A stretch of DNA of 64,000 nucleotides, from NCBI RefSeq assembly GCF_039555335.1, contig NC_092637.1, positions 46,269,613 to 46,333,612 on the forward strand. Reading direction: 5' to 3'. This DNA is from Amphiura filiformis. Its lineage: Eukaryota; Echinodermata; Ophiuroidea; Amphilepidida; Amphiuridae. Under the pieces are notes generated by a model. It had not been told where the DNA came from. It saw nothing but the letters and a program-made list of their open reading frames with translations, and ran no database searches. Below, in pieces: positions 22,657 through 33,810 of the stretch. A program made the position numbers and the translations under genes. Positions within the stretch are counted from its first letter, which is position 1; the number at the start of each line of letters is the position of its first letter.

Positions 22657-22717
22657 CATGCATTGGTTATCACCATTTCACTGTGTGTATCATCGATTTC
22701 AACAGGTTAGATGCTGC

Positions 22718-23077
22718 ATGATTATGAGGTCTTTACGTTGTATGCTATTCCTTATAATCTTTGCAACTACCACAAAGTTTGCAGCTGCCGATCATGATGA
22801 CTTCCATCTCACTCTCCTTCACACAACTGATGTCAGCTCTCGCTTTGAGCAGTTTGATGCAAACGGCAATAATTGCACCGAGTCTCAGTCTGACAGGGGT
22901 GAATGCTATGGCGGTGTAGCTCGTCGTGTTACAGCAATCAACAAAGTTCGCAATGAACGAAAGGATATCAACGTTCTGTTGCTTGATGCTGGGGATCAGT
23001 TCGTCGGGACGTGGTTTAATTTCTTTGAAGGAAGAGCGACATCATATTTCATGAATTTGATGGGTTATGATGCAATG
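22718..23077 (+). CDS. Gene B exon 1: signal peptide and first metal-site motifs
   Basis: 120 codons ending ATG|GTACGT. The start is the ATG at 22718 (or 22724), giving MRSLRCMLFLIIFATT, a typical signal peptide cut near FAAA|DHDD. LHTTDVSSR replaces the family's DxH motif: Asp kept, His changed to Ser. LLDAGDQF keeps the metal aspartate. There is one NCT glycosylation site. An in-frame ATG at 22634 is less likely because it would bury the signal peptide. Confidence 0.87.
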
Positions 23078-26000
23078 GTACGTTTAAATGTTTAACTCGG
23101 ATGTTTAATTGCTATACGGTCGATTCCAGCGAAAGCGGGGCAAAATTCTTTGTAAAATATCATTAATAAAGGAAATCACGTTATATTGATGGAGCATATC
23201 ATGTCACGTCTAATGTGCTTATTAGGCATATAGGCCATCACTAGCAAGTCATACCAGGGGACAAGCTATAATAGTTTAAATGGTTTAACTGAATCGGCGT
23301 TACCCACTAATTCAAAGATAATGCACCATGCATATTATGCCAATGAATGTTCTTCAATCAAAATGAAATCATTACTGTTGGAAAGATGTTTGTGTGATCT
23401 CTTTTCACATTTAAAACAATTGAATTTCACGGACGACTGAGGGCTCTAGAACACAATAAGTCATTTTATGGAAATCTAGCAGAAATTGATTGAGCCAATC
23501 TGGAAAGGACGTGAGCCTAATATATCGGACATCTTTTTAGGTAAAACATTATACCGTAAAACCTCGTCTTCAAGCATATAGAGCGTTTTGATGAAAGATA
23601 AATTAATACAAAACAGCCGTAAAATATGCCATTTTATTTGGTCTTACAATAGTATTTGCTTGTATCGGTAATCTACTTGCTCCAACTCCATAATGTTATA
23701 ATTTATTTTGTCGATGTATGGCACATGGATTAATTTAGCGTACATCAAAAGCACTCTATATTCTTGTAGACGAGGTTCTACGGTATGGTTTATGTATTTT
23801 AGGTGAACTGCTCTTCTTGTTTTTGACGTGTTTTTTCTTTGCTAATTTTTTTTCTTTTAATGGCAGACGTTTGGAAATCTAGAATTCGCACGTGGTCCGG
23901 AAGGGCTGCCTCCCTTTCTTGAAGATATCGATTTCCCCATGGTTAGTGCTAATCTAAACGTTACCAACGAGCCATCATTGCAGGGATTGTTTAATAAGAG
24001 TGCAATTATCGAATATGACGGAGAACGTGTAGGGATAACCGGCTACGGGCACGAACAGATCAACGTAATAGCAGAGCTTGGTGAGTCTGACCTGTCAGTA
24101 AAAAGACAGTATATGCATAGAAACAACAATGAATGCTGTATTAAGGTGGTACTACATCCCTTGATAAATTTGGCACTACTCAAAATATAATAACACACTC
24201 AGGTAACAAAAGTTATGTGTATTACAGGGTGTCCCAAAAAGAAGAGGCCCACATTGCGCCCTCTTTTTCTCCTATTTCTGAAACGTTGATCAAATATATT
24301 TTGGTATGTAAAGAAACCCTAAATCGTTAGCTTTAATAAACCAAAACAATTCTTTCAATCGGCTCACAATTGTTGAAGATATGCCCTCTTTAAGAAATGT
24401 ACCCGTTTTTTACTCTGTCCACGGATGAGGTTTGGCTACATCAAAGATTTAAACGAAACGCACGGTTAATTACATGGATAGATAATAGCATTAGTCTTGG
24501 GAAATCATTCACTATAAGCGAGGATCACTAGCTAGCTTCAAACATCTTCGCAACCCCGTATTACTGCTGCATTCGCAAGAATCCGGCGCACAAAGCCTTA
24601 AGGATGGTACCCAACGCAATCAATGCAATGAGGACTAGGGCTAAAACCTGTATTCGTCACGGAGGCAACCAGGTAGAGGGCAGAGCAGCACAGTAAACTC
24701 ACTTGAAAAGAACAAAAGACAAACTAAACAGCCATTTTCAGGGCTACCTTTTATTCCAAAAAGAGAAACGACTTATGTTGTCAATAAAAAGAAAGCAAGA
24801 AACGAGAAATACATAAGTAATTGCAAGTATAGCAAAAGAAGTCCCATCCCACATCAATTTCGCTCAAATTAATGACACTTAACAAAATCCATAACCCATA
24901 AGCCCACCGGTAAAGCCCATTCCCTTAAATAAAGTTGTTATTTTATAAAGTTATCATCGAGAAATGTTTTATATTCATGCATGGTATATGCACTTTTCAA
25001 TCATTGAAGTAGCCAAACCTCCTCCGTGGACAGAGCGAAAAACGGATACATTTCTTTAAAAGGACATATCTTCAAAAGTTATGAGCCGATTGAAAAAATT
25101 GTTTTGGTTTATTAAAGCTAACGATTGAAGAATTCTTTACATACCAAAATATATTTGATCAACCTTTCAGAAATAGGAGAAAAAGAGGGCGCAAATGTGG
25201 GGCCTCTTTTTTTTGGGACACCCTGTATATGGGCAAGGAATACTGCACTGGAATTTCAGTGACTCAAGACAAGCGGTACGTTATTAATGATAAGAAAAGA
25301 GGTATCGCTAGAATGCACCTCATTTCTTAACATACCGTATATAACGAATCACTTGTCTTGAATCACTGAAATATCAGTGAAGTAATTGGATTCGTTGCCC
25401 CTATAATATACATAAATTTTGTTACCAGTGTGTAGTTATTTTGTGAGAAAAATGCCAAATTAGTCACAAAATTTATCAGTGGGTGTAGTACCACCGTAAC
25501 GTACAAAGTAGCATGGTATTATTTTCAGCCACTTTAGCGGTCCCTGAACTTTACAGTTGCCCTAAACGAAGTTTAACAGATACACCTGGGTGGTTATAGG
25601 ATAATTGGATAACTTGTCACAGCCTTTCAAGTGCAAAAGTAAACTTTCTGGTTCACTTCGTACATTGTATGGTCAATAAGGCCTTTATCAAACTGCTCAG
25701 AATACTAACCCAACGTAAACCTTTACCTTCATTATAAGCTTTTTGCTAATTTGTTGTTACGGTATCGGAGCCTTCAGTCCATATTTGTCTAGATTTGGTA
25801 ATTTTGTTTAAATAATACAGTTTATTTTTGTAGGCCAGCACATTTATCTGTGAAAAATGAGTCAAGGAAGCCACTGATCACATTTAAGTTTTAATTGAAA
25901 CTGTCTGAGTGCATACCACTTTTAAGAGTTTAGGAGCCATATTTTTAAGAGGCATATTTTTAAAGCTCATCCCACTTTCAGAACTGGTAGATTACAAGTG

Positions 26001-29000
26001 CATTTCAGTTCTGACGAATACTTATTGGAATTTAGGTTCAGTAAATATCACCTCAGACATTAATAAATTTGATGATATCAGAAAAATGTTGCTCAAATTC
26101 AGAAAAAAATATTATTGACTAATGTATTGCACTCAGTTCATTATCCTTATCGTAGTTAAACACCATACACGGTTGTTTGATGGGATCATTTATTAGTTTT
26201 TCAAACAGAACATCATGTACAACCAAAATTTAGGCTTAAACAGCTAAATGTGATATCATGCTAATGAATACAGATGCTTTTGAGTCATTCTCAACTTTAA
26301 TTTCCCCTCTTTAACAAAATAACTCACTTTTATAGTATTTTTTAAAGCTTTTTCGGATAAAAAAATGTATCTATTAATGACACAATTGGTGGCGCTATTT
26401 AGTTACTGAAAATTACTCTTTCAAGCTTTTAATACAAATAATTCCTTTTATTGTTTGATAAAATATGTTTATAAAATTTCCTTGTTGCTTGTTTCACCTA
26501 TTCCAGCTGTTTTAATAGCAGTATTAATTACCTAACCCTTGCAAATAAAGAAATATGATTTAGGATAAATAGCGCCATCTATAGTTAATAATGAAGCCAA
26601 TTCTATATACATCAAACAACCATGCATAATAATACCCTTCATGTCGTTAACCTGGAATAATTACCTTATCATAAAATTCACATAGATATCTGTGTAAATT
26701 TAAGTTTATCATCTATGATATTCTCTGATTTCTCAGTCTATTTATTATGTTGATAATATACTGTAACTTGCTGATGATACATGCGATACTGCAATTCCAA
26801 ACTGTTAAAATACATAAAGCAAATGGCTAGAATTGTACATTAAACACACCTATTAAACTAGAATTGTACATTAAACACACCTAACAAACAACCATCCAAT
26901 CCAACTCCACCCCATCCCCCAGTAGGCAATGAGGATAAAGTGCCTTGCCCAAGGACACAACACATTGGCACGAGCGGGGCTCAAACTCACAACCTATGGA
27001 TTATGAGTCGGGAGCCTTATCCACTCGGCCACACGTGCTCCCACAAAAAAGAGCACTTGTCCAATATTTTAGGCTTACGTACTTTCCAGATTGGCTCATC
27101 ATTTTCTCCTATTTTTAGGTGGTGCCGTATTCACCGACCCTACCCAGGCTTTACAATCAGAAGTAGAGGCTCTGACGTCACAAGGAGTCGACAAGATTAT
27201 CGTTCTCAGTCATCAATGGGGCTCGATCGACACAGATGTGGAAATCGCAAGGACCGTACCAGGAGTCGACATAATTGTAGGAGGTGGACAAAATCACTTC
27301 CATTATACAGGTATGTACATTTATGTGTAAGTGATACAAAGAAAAAACACTACGGCACACCCCACACACACACTCATAAAGATACCCCACAAACAACACC
27401 ACACTCCCACAAGTATACTGGGGTAAGAGCCGCATGCACGCACAGACCAAGAAACATTCGCACGTGATATTTGGTTATCTGGGAACTCCATGTTTTGTCC
27501 CTTGCAAAACAATGAACTATTAAGAGGCTTGCTTTTTGATACATCGTATCATAAGTCATACACTTATCATAACGTTTTCATATGACTTACAATTAATCGA
27601 CTTACGATAGCTTAAATTTGAACTTAAAACTTTCGCCGTGTCACAACTGTGCGCGAATATCGTAACATCACTCATCTTTTATGATTTATTAGGTTGTGCC
27701 CCGGATGTCGAGGTACCTTTGGACGACTACCCTATCGTCGTCACCCCGGATCACGATCCCGACGGCACAGTTCTCATCGTCCATGGAACTATCTATGCTA
27801 AGTACTTAGGTCGACTGAACGTAGTCTTCGATTGTGATGGTAATGTTACAGAATGGTATGGCAACCCTATTCTGCTGGACGATAGTATCGAACAAGGTTT
27901 GTCTTTAAGCCTGTCTCAAAAACAATTGTGCAAGTAGAAAGCGCCATCTTTGGCAATTTGAAAATACTGTTGTGACATGATGCTTACATTATCGCCAACG
28001 GAGGAGCCTTAGCTTTCAAATACCATTTGTTTCATTTATTTTAGTTGCGGCAAACCAGAAATCTGCTTCACTAAACACAAATGTATGAAAAACATTCTGT
28101 GCCACTTTTTTGTATTGTTGTGTAATCAATACATTCTTTGGATTTCACGAAGGAACTCTTGAAAAACTTGATGCTATACTAGTGAAAGTGGCACAATTGC
28201 GATTTTACCCTTTCTTTGTTAATTAGACATATTTCGAGATTAAAAGGAGCAAATTGAACAGAACAAACGGCATTTGAAAGCTAAGACTGCGCCCTTCACG
28301 TTGGTGTAAGCATCATATCACAGCAGTATTTTCTAAATGCCAAAGAGGGCGCTTTTCACTTCAAAAGTCAAAAGTCAAAAGAAAAATGTATATGATATAT
28401 TCCTTATTGAATTTTGTATGATTGCTGGGGCAATGTGACCTCATTTCTCATTTTCCAAAATTAAACGTTGCTGACCTTTGAAATTATGTTAATTGTTGTT
28501 AAGATATTTTGTTTACGTCATAGTGTGCGTCAATAATGTATTCATTGTTTTATTATTTCTCAATGTCAAATAATTTGGCGATCGTTTACGATATTTTCAA
28601 GATTTCGACTAAATCTTTTCATTTCAGACCCAGAAACGCTTATCGAAATAGAAGAATATCGCAAAGACATTCTTGCAGTAACTAACAGGGTGGTTGGCAG
28701 GTCGTTGGTACATCTCCAAGGATCCCCAAGAGGTTCTCTGGTATGCCGCCAGAGAGAGTGCAACCTAGGCAACCTTATTACAGACGCAGTTGTATGGTAT
28801 TGGGTAACGTCATTTAATGACAGGGAATGGAATGATCTATCTATGGCGGTTTTTAACGGTGGTGGAATACGAGACTCCATAGATAAAGGTGTTTATTTCA
28901 TATCCCAAATTTTCGCATAATGACGAATATAAGTATTACAACATTATAAATCACCGATTCGCTGAGTGCGAGAAGCGACAATGGCAAAAATTACATTGGA

Positions 29001-31268
29001 CCGCAAACGCTCTATAGTCATTATAATACAAATAATACCGGTTTATATGTTTTTGATATTCGTCGGTATGTATGCAATGATCACGAATTATAATTTTAAT
29101 CATTGTAACATGTCTTAGTTTTGTTTTCGGTAAGGCTATTGAATTCAGAAACCTCTTTTTGAAATTGGTAATTTTTACAGAAACGCCAATAGTTAGAAAT
29201 TACAAGCCTTTGGTAACTTTCTGAAAATTTATAATTCTAATGATGGTTTGGAACCATCTAATGCTTGCAAATGGCAAGGGTAATTGATATTTGTATAAAT
29301 GTAGCATATAAATGGTTGATAAACTAGCTGTCATATAATACACTTTGCTGTAAAGCGCAAAAATTAACGGTGATGATATAGACGATCTGAACCGTTTATT
29401 ACGCCAACATGTTTTTTTTTCCAATAATTTACGCACACAGGTGAAATTCTATCTCGCGAAATTACCACCGCGTTGCCATTTTTGGCACTATGGTTGCGTT
29501 GCAACTGGAAGGACGTTACATAAGAGAAATGCTGGAACATTCCGTGGCCAACTACCCCACTTCGGGAGCCTTTTTACAAGTGTCAGGTCAGTAAAATTGG
29601 TACACTGCAAAAATTGTGTCTTACCTGAGGACACTATTTTAAGACGCGACTTTGAAGCTACTTTTTAGCCATGTCCTTATGCAAGTCATGTCTTGCATGA
29701 AAACATGGCTTGTGGAAAGACAGGACTTTGAGCTATGTCCTTATCCAAGACATGACTAGCTACAAGACATCAACAACGTATGTAGCTAGCCTTAAGTCAT
29801 GTCTTAATTATTGGAGCAGATTGGACATGTCTTACTTCATGTCCTAATTAAAGACACATTATTGAATAAGTGACTTCTAACAAGTCACTAATTCTTCGAG
29901 TCGTGTCTTATCGCAAAACTAGACATGACTCATATGCATAAAGTCATGACTAACCACAAGACATGTGGTTATGATATGGGACTTGCACAAAGACGCTAAA
30001 TTAAGACATGTCTACTGAAGATATATCTCCATGATAGACACAATTTTTGCAGTGTAGATTTGCTTGTTTTCCAAAAACGGGTTTCAGTCTCAGTGGCATA
30101 ATATACTTTCCATGTCAGCTCCTCTTATCAATACAAGTTTCACAGTTTTCGCTCGTACACAAAAGTTGCAAATTTCCTATATTTTGACCGGAAAGTGTAA
30201 AAATAAAAATTCTTGTTCCGTTCGTCTTCAAAGAAGTTATTTCAGTCAAAATATGTGCACATTAGAGAAAGAATTTGGAAAAAAAACCTTCTGATAATTA
30301 CAAACACTCGCTGAGTAGCAAGACCTTCCCTCTAAGCTTTTAATCCGATAAGCTGATTATCTATTTGTTTTCATGAATTGGAAGACATTCTTTGATGTAT
30401 TACTGAGCTCAATCATCTGAAATTACTGGCGCGTGAACCACCCAGGCTGGTGGCTCAGCATAGTATTTTATTAACAGAAGGTTTTCTCCAAATTCATTTC
30501 CTAATGATTTAGGTCGTCAAAAAAGGAAAGATTTTGTAGCCCTAAGACAGAGATGCGGGTACCATGCACCTAATACTTTGGGCAACGCTTGTTTTTCCTC
30601 AAATGTCTCTAAAGACATTTCATGTACTTTTTACCATTCTCAGGAATACGAGTAACATACAATATATCAAGAGATCCTTATGACGGACGAGTAGTTGAGG
30701 TATTTGTGCTATGTACTGAATGCCGTATCCCGAAGTTTGTCCCATTGAAAGATGAACTAACTTACCGTATTGCTGTTCCGGCTTATACCGCTTCCGGTGG
30801 TGACGGATACGGAGTTGTACGTGATTATGCAGTCAACAGGATGGAAGGTGGGTATTCTGTTACTACATTGCATCATTTTGGAAGAAGAGTTTCCAAAGAG
30901 TTCAATGCACCTTGCTAATGGTAAAGAAATATCAACAGAGTTTTTGTTAAAGAAGGAATCGGAAAGTGCTGATGGAATAGCAGTAGAAATAATTTATATC
31001 CTGCTGATCTTTTGAAAATAACAATGTTACCAATTCAAAAGAATAAAAGACTAAAAATTACAGATTAGTAATGCACGAAATTGATCGTTATAGATTACTT
31101 TAATTATGATTCAATAATCTAAACATTTCTTAATATTTTTTATTTTGTGTGTTTTTGTTCCCTTATTTAACAGGTGGTGTTGACGCTGAGATTTTAGCTG
31201 CATACATCGAAAAATTTTCTCCAGTTTTTGTTGGGCTTGAGGAAAGAATTAAATTCGTTGATTCGTAA
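22718..31268 (+). CDS. NT5E-like: Gene B: secreted ecto-5'-nucleotidase-like protein, probable pseudoenzyme
   Basis: Eight exons: 22718-23077, 23867-24080, 27119-27310, 27693-27896, 28628-28888, 29441-29586, 30644-30847, 31174-31268. All introns are GT-AG; the first junction is phase 0 and the rest phase 1. If one missing base in exon 6 is allowed for, the protein is about 558 residues, close to human CD73 (574). It has a signal peptide, the metallophosphatase domain (exons 1-3) and the C-terminal nucleotide-binding domain (exons 4-8), but no GPI-anchor tail. Against the known CD73 metal ligands (Asp36, His38, Asp85, Asn117, His220, His243), it keeps Asp36, Asp85, Asn117 and His220 but has Ser for His38 and Gly for His243. 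The catalytic His118 and Asp121 are Leu and Ala. The substrate-binding residues are mostly kept. Hydrolysis is therefore unlikely; nucleotide binding is plausible. Confidence 0.85.
23555..23788. mobile_element. MITE in gene B intron 1
   Basis: Ends TACCGTAAAACCTCGTCTTC and TGTAGACGAGGTTCTACGGTA. Same family as about 48695-48936 in gene C intron 1. Confidence 0.78.
23867..24080 (+). CDS. Gene B exon 2: altered GNHE motif
   Basis: Acceptor TAATGGCAG, donor GTGAGT, 214 nt, the same length as gene C exon 2. TFGNLEFARGPEGL stands where active enzymes have GNHEFD: Asn kept, catalytic His changed to Leu and Asp to Ala. NVT and NKS glycosylation sites follow. Confidence 0.87.
24145..25495. mobile_element. 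MITE in gene B intron 2, host of a nested element
   Basis: Outer terminal inverted repeats GGTGGTACTACATCCCTTGA and the complement ending TGTAGTACCACC, about 35 bp. The middle is occupied by the element 24225-25225. Confidence 0.75.
24225..25225. mobile_element. 1.0-kb Tc1/mariner-like inverted-repeat element, nested
   Basis: Very long inverted repeats (about 200 bp). Ends are CAGGGTGTCCCAAAAAGAAG and the complement ending TTTGGGACACCCTG, with TA on both sides. Inside the arms, TAAAGAAATGTA and GTCCACGG pair. No transposase frame, so it was moved by an outside enzyme. Confidence 0.85.
26168..26624. mobile_element. MITE in gene B intron 2 (copy 2 of 5470-5916)
   Basis: Same ends (CACGGTTGTTTGATGG and ACATCAAACAACCATG) and same body, including GGTGGCGCTATTTAG. 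Confidence 0.82.
26885..27043 (-). repeat. tRNA-derived SINE in gene B intron 2
   Basis: On the minus strand: A box TGTGGCCGAGTGGATAAGGC, B box GTGAGTTTGAGCCCC, then GTCCTTGGGCAAGGCACTTT. It shares the tRNA-like head type with the split sequence at 12779/17390. It sits 76 bases before exon 3. Confidence 0.8.
27119..27310 (+). CDS. Gene B exon 3: end of metallophosphatase domain
   Basis: Acceptor CTATTTTTAG, donor GTATGT, phase 1 both ends. VLSHQWG keeps the histidine equivalent to CD73 His220. DIIVGGGQNHFHYTG has Gly where the GGH motif needs the metal-binding His243. Confidence 0.87.
27693..27896 (+). CDS. Gene B exon 4: inter-domain and start of C-terminal domain
   Basis: 204 nt, phase 1 both ends. 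YPIVVTPDHDPDGTVLIVHG and AKYLGRLNVVFD correspond to the family segment that ends the catalytic domain, followed by NPILLDDSIEQG. Confidence 0.87.
27910..28361 (+). mobile_element. MITE in gene B intron 4
   Basis: Left end CCTGTCTCAAAAACAATTGT begins 14 bases after the exon 4 splice junction. The body matches 11370-11666. The right end stops at GCGCTTTTCACTT, missing the final inverted repeat. Confidence 0.78.
28628..28888 (+). CDS. Gene B exon 5: substrate-binding motifs
   Basis: 261 nt, phase 1 both ends. VCRQRECNLGNL and VFNGGGIRDSID match the CD73 segments containing Arg354 and Asn390/Arg395, all of which bind the nucleotide; they are kept. Confidence 0.9.
29441..29586 (+). CDS. Gene B exon 6, with a one-base frameshift
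   Basis: Acceptor ACGCACACAG, donor GTCAGT. Reading from phase 1 gives EILSREITTALPF and then drifts to a stop. After the T-run at 29479-29483 the family sequence resumes one base out of frame as LEGRYIREMLEHSV and ends FLQVSG. The exon is 146 nt; 147 would keep phase 1 into exon 7. So one base is missing, probably a T. LPF holds the equivalent of CD73 Phe417. Confidence 0.83.
29603..30054. mobile_element. CACTG-ended MITE with many AAGACATG repeats
   Basis: Terminal inverted repeats CACTGCAAAAATTGTGTCTT and GACACAATTTTTGCAGTG, flanked by TA. Inside are about ten copies in both directions of AAGACATGAC / GTCATGTCTTA. CACTR ends and dense subterminal repeats recall EnSpm/CACTA elements; the TA flank would instead fit Tc1/mariner. 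Confidence 0.78.
30260..30506. mobile_element. MITE in gene B intron 6 (copy 2 of 20253-20497)
   Basis: Inverted relative to copy 1. Shares GCAAGACCTTCCCTCTAAGC and ACATTCTTTGATGTATTACT. Ends match the copy 1 terminal repeats. Confidence 0.8.
30644..30847 (+). CDS. Gene B exon 7: nucleoside-binding loop
   Basis: 204 nt, phase 1 both ends. GIRVTYNISRDPYDGRVVEV, CTECRIP, then VPAYTASGGDGYG. Tyr replaces the stacking Phe500 of CD73 (aromatic kept), and the aspartate is kept. Confidence 0.88.
31174..31268 (+). CDS. Gene B last exon
   Basis: 95 nt ending TAA. GGVDAEILAAYIEKFSPVFV then IKFVDS. No hydrophobic tail for a GPI anchor. The stop lies inside AATAAA (31267-31272), a possible polyadenylation signal giving a very short 3' UTR. 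Confidence 0.88.
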
Positions 31269-31272
31269 TAAA

Positions 31273-32308
31273 ATGCTTTCTAAAGTATAAGACGAATTTA
31301 TACTCCATCGCTGACCGACGAGCGATTGGTATTTGACCAATGTGATATGGTGCTTTTTCCAACGTAACAAAAGCGCTCCACCTCTTTAGCTAACAACCAA
31401 TCGCTATCGCTTAGTGATGTAGTATAAATTCAGCTTAAGGGCGTAGACCACCAAATAACTTCTCCATTGAAAAGCACGTAAAAATCAACTTTTTTAAGCG
31501 GCGTTTTCTACCAGGCGTGACAATATTTTTCTCTTTTTAACGTCATCCCTGTATTAATTAAGGACTGAAATTTCATTTAAGCTCCAATTTTGGGGAACTT
31601 TACAGATTCAGTTTTTTATTAAAAAATGTTGAAAAGCGACGTCGCTATTTCAACGCCAAAACTAGCATTAAAACGTGTTCCGTTAGCAGTAATTCGAACA
31701 GGGCCTACTTTTCTTGTGAAATCGATTTGTATTATTTCATATCTATTTTAGTCATTAATAGGTTAGCATCTTTCATTTAAATCAGAACATGCCAACCTCA
31801 CGAAGAACATGGTCCCTAAGGACACCACATTCTCTCCAGTAGCCATATACTTTTAACCGGAACTCATCACCATTGCACCTTTCGTGCAGTGATTTGGTGT
31901 AATGCGCCCTTAAGACGTAATATCTGCTTTGTTAAGCACCTGTTGTTGAGATTTGTTCAGTAAAGAATCATATATTCAGTATTCTTATTCAATGGGTGCG
32001 TCTTGTAAATAATTCACGTAATTTGATTGGTTTTCCGGTGTATAATATCTCACAATAGTTGATAGTGATATTAGTCAGGGCGCGCGCCACCACGCAACGG
32101 CGGCACGCTTGTTGCTCCTCAATGATCGCGCGATAATGCGTTCGCGTAATACACTTGCGAGAACTAAGAACGCGATTCGGCGGCTTAGATGTTCGTGATT
32201 TTTTTCGTTCATTTAAAACAACGGGGGTGTCCTCACAAAAGTAACTTTATTTTTTCTGAAAAAAAGGCAGTTTTTCTTGCAAAAATTACATTAAAACTGA
32301 ATAAGAAT
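31273..32308. other. Convergent intergenic region, no gene seen
   Basis: Lies between the 3' ends of genes B and C. Weak inverted pairs flank the start (GACGAATTTATACTCCATCG near 31291 against a diverged complement near 31420), suggesting an old MITE. Confidence 0.4.
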
Positions 32309-32490
32309 GAGAATAAATGATAGGATTTTGTCTTTTGCCTATCCAATATCGTGTCATAATGGATGGGCCGGCCAATATTGTTATCGTAGTGGATACGGCT
32401 GCGCCGGCATCCACTACTCAAAATATTGGCCAGCCCATCCATTATGACACGATATTGATAGGCAAAAGACAAAATCTATCATTTATTCTC
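32309..32490. mobile_element. 182-bp near-perfect palindromic MITE
   Basis: GAGAATAAATGATAGGATTT at the left pairs with ATCTATCATTTATTCTC at the right. Inner arms AATATCGTGTCATAATGGAT pair nearly perfectly around a short centre. Confidence 0.85.
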
Positions 32491-32742
32491 TAATTCATGG
32501 TATTAAATCGCTGAGGACGGAGAATGGTTTCTCTATCATACATTGTTCTTGACTGGTTTAAACCTACCATTGATATCTATTATGAATGATACCAAAGCAG
32601 TTGGTCAATTTAAATGGTGATTTATGTCATACAACTACCCTTCGTAGTTCTAGAGTTAAAAACAAAATTCATATGCTAGATGTGACCACAGGTTTAAAAG
32701 GTAGAACATTATTTAAAAGCAACCATTAAAAGCCCATTCAGT

Positions 32743-33390
32743 GATTTGCTCATCCGAACGATCGTAAAAATCATCAAAATTCAGATTTTGGTACAGTTGT
32801 CATTGTCATAGTTGCCATCAGTGGCGTAGCTGCCAGGGGGGCGGGGGGGGGCAAAAATTGCCTATTTGGGCCCCCGCCCCCTAGTGCAAGGAAAAAAGAG
32901 GAAAAAGGAGGGAGAGAGAGGAAAAAAGAGAGGAGAGGAGGGGCAGAGAGGTGGGGAATCCATACGATATGCAATATACCATACGATTATTATCAATAAG
33001 CCTGGCAAAAATTGTCTATTTGTGCCCCCGCCCCCAGTGGGAAATTTGGTGGATTTGGGCCCCGCCCCATACAGTCTTGCCCATCCTGGAAAAAATCCCA
33101 GCTACGCCGCTGGTTGTCATAGCCTGCTGGTGGTTCAGCCGAATGCCGTGTATTTAAGACAAAATTTAAGGCATTTACATGAATCTGTAATTTATATACT
33201 GACAGATATAAATTAGCTACACGTATTTGAATACGGCTTCAACGTCGTCTATACTGCTGTTTTATTTTTTTTTTGCCAAAATTTTCATTTCAAAAATACC
33301 AAAATGACAATTTGAATGACTTGTCCTTCACCTTTAAGCAATTTATAAATAATTTTAATTTTTTGACACTTTCGCTGGGATCACTGAATG
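32743..33390 (+). repeat. Dispersed repeat, copy 2, interrupted by a hAT-like MITE
   Basis: Matches 9719-10076 on both sides of the insertion 32819-33112. Confidence 0.82.
32819..33112. mobile_element. 294-bp hAT-like MITE with 8-bp target duplication
   Basis: Ends CAGTGGCGTAGCTGCCAGGG and CCCAGCTACGCCGCTG. Flanked by GTTGCCAT (32811-32818) and GTTGTCAT (33113-33120), an 8-bp duplication with one change. CAGNG ends and 8-bp duplications define hAT elements. The uninterrupted copy at 9719-10076 confirms the insertion. Confidence 0.88.
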
Positions 33391-33642
33391 GGACTTAAAT
33401 GAAGCAGAGATAGGAGATAATGTATGAATCAGAACGTTATCTAGCAACTTATTCTTAATAATCATGATAATGACTACAAGAGAACCTAGAATAACTTAGC
33501 AAGTAATGCCTATGGTTACTTTTATGCAGAATTTGGTTTTGAAAATATATCCAGCAAACAAAAATTTCACTAACAACGTGAAATATCGGGTTATGTAAAT
33601 GGTACGTAAAGGGTATAAAACGTTTTAAGGGATCGGATAGCA

Positions 33643-33810
33643 ACGTTCGCACAGTATTTGTTATGGAGCATGAGAGGGCACATCAGACATATTGAACTGC
33701 ATTCTTAATACGAGGAATGTCCTTCTGACATCAAATAATTTTGATTTTTTGAAATTCTCGATATGATACAAATTTTATTGCAAACTATTCAAAATTGGTA
33801 TTTTGATTTT
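33643..33810. mobile_element. Half copy of the 10271-10887 palindromic MITE
   Basis: AGGGCACATCAGACATATTG and GAATGTCCTTCTGACATCAA match the left arm of that element; the second arm is absent. Confidence 0.7.

Noticed and set aside
26940-27467. 175-codon plus-strand ORF
   Set aside because: It is an out-of-frame reading through the SINE and gene B exon 3.
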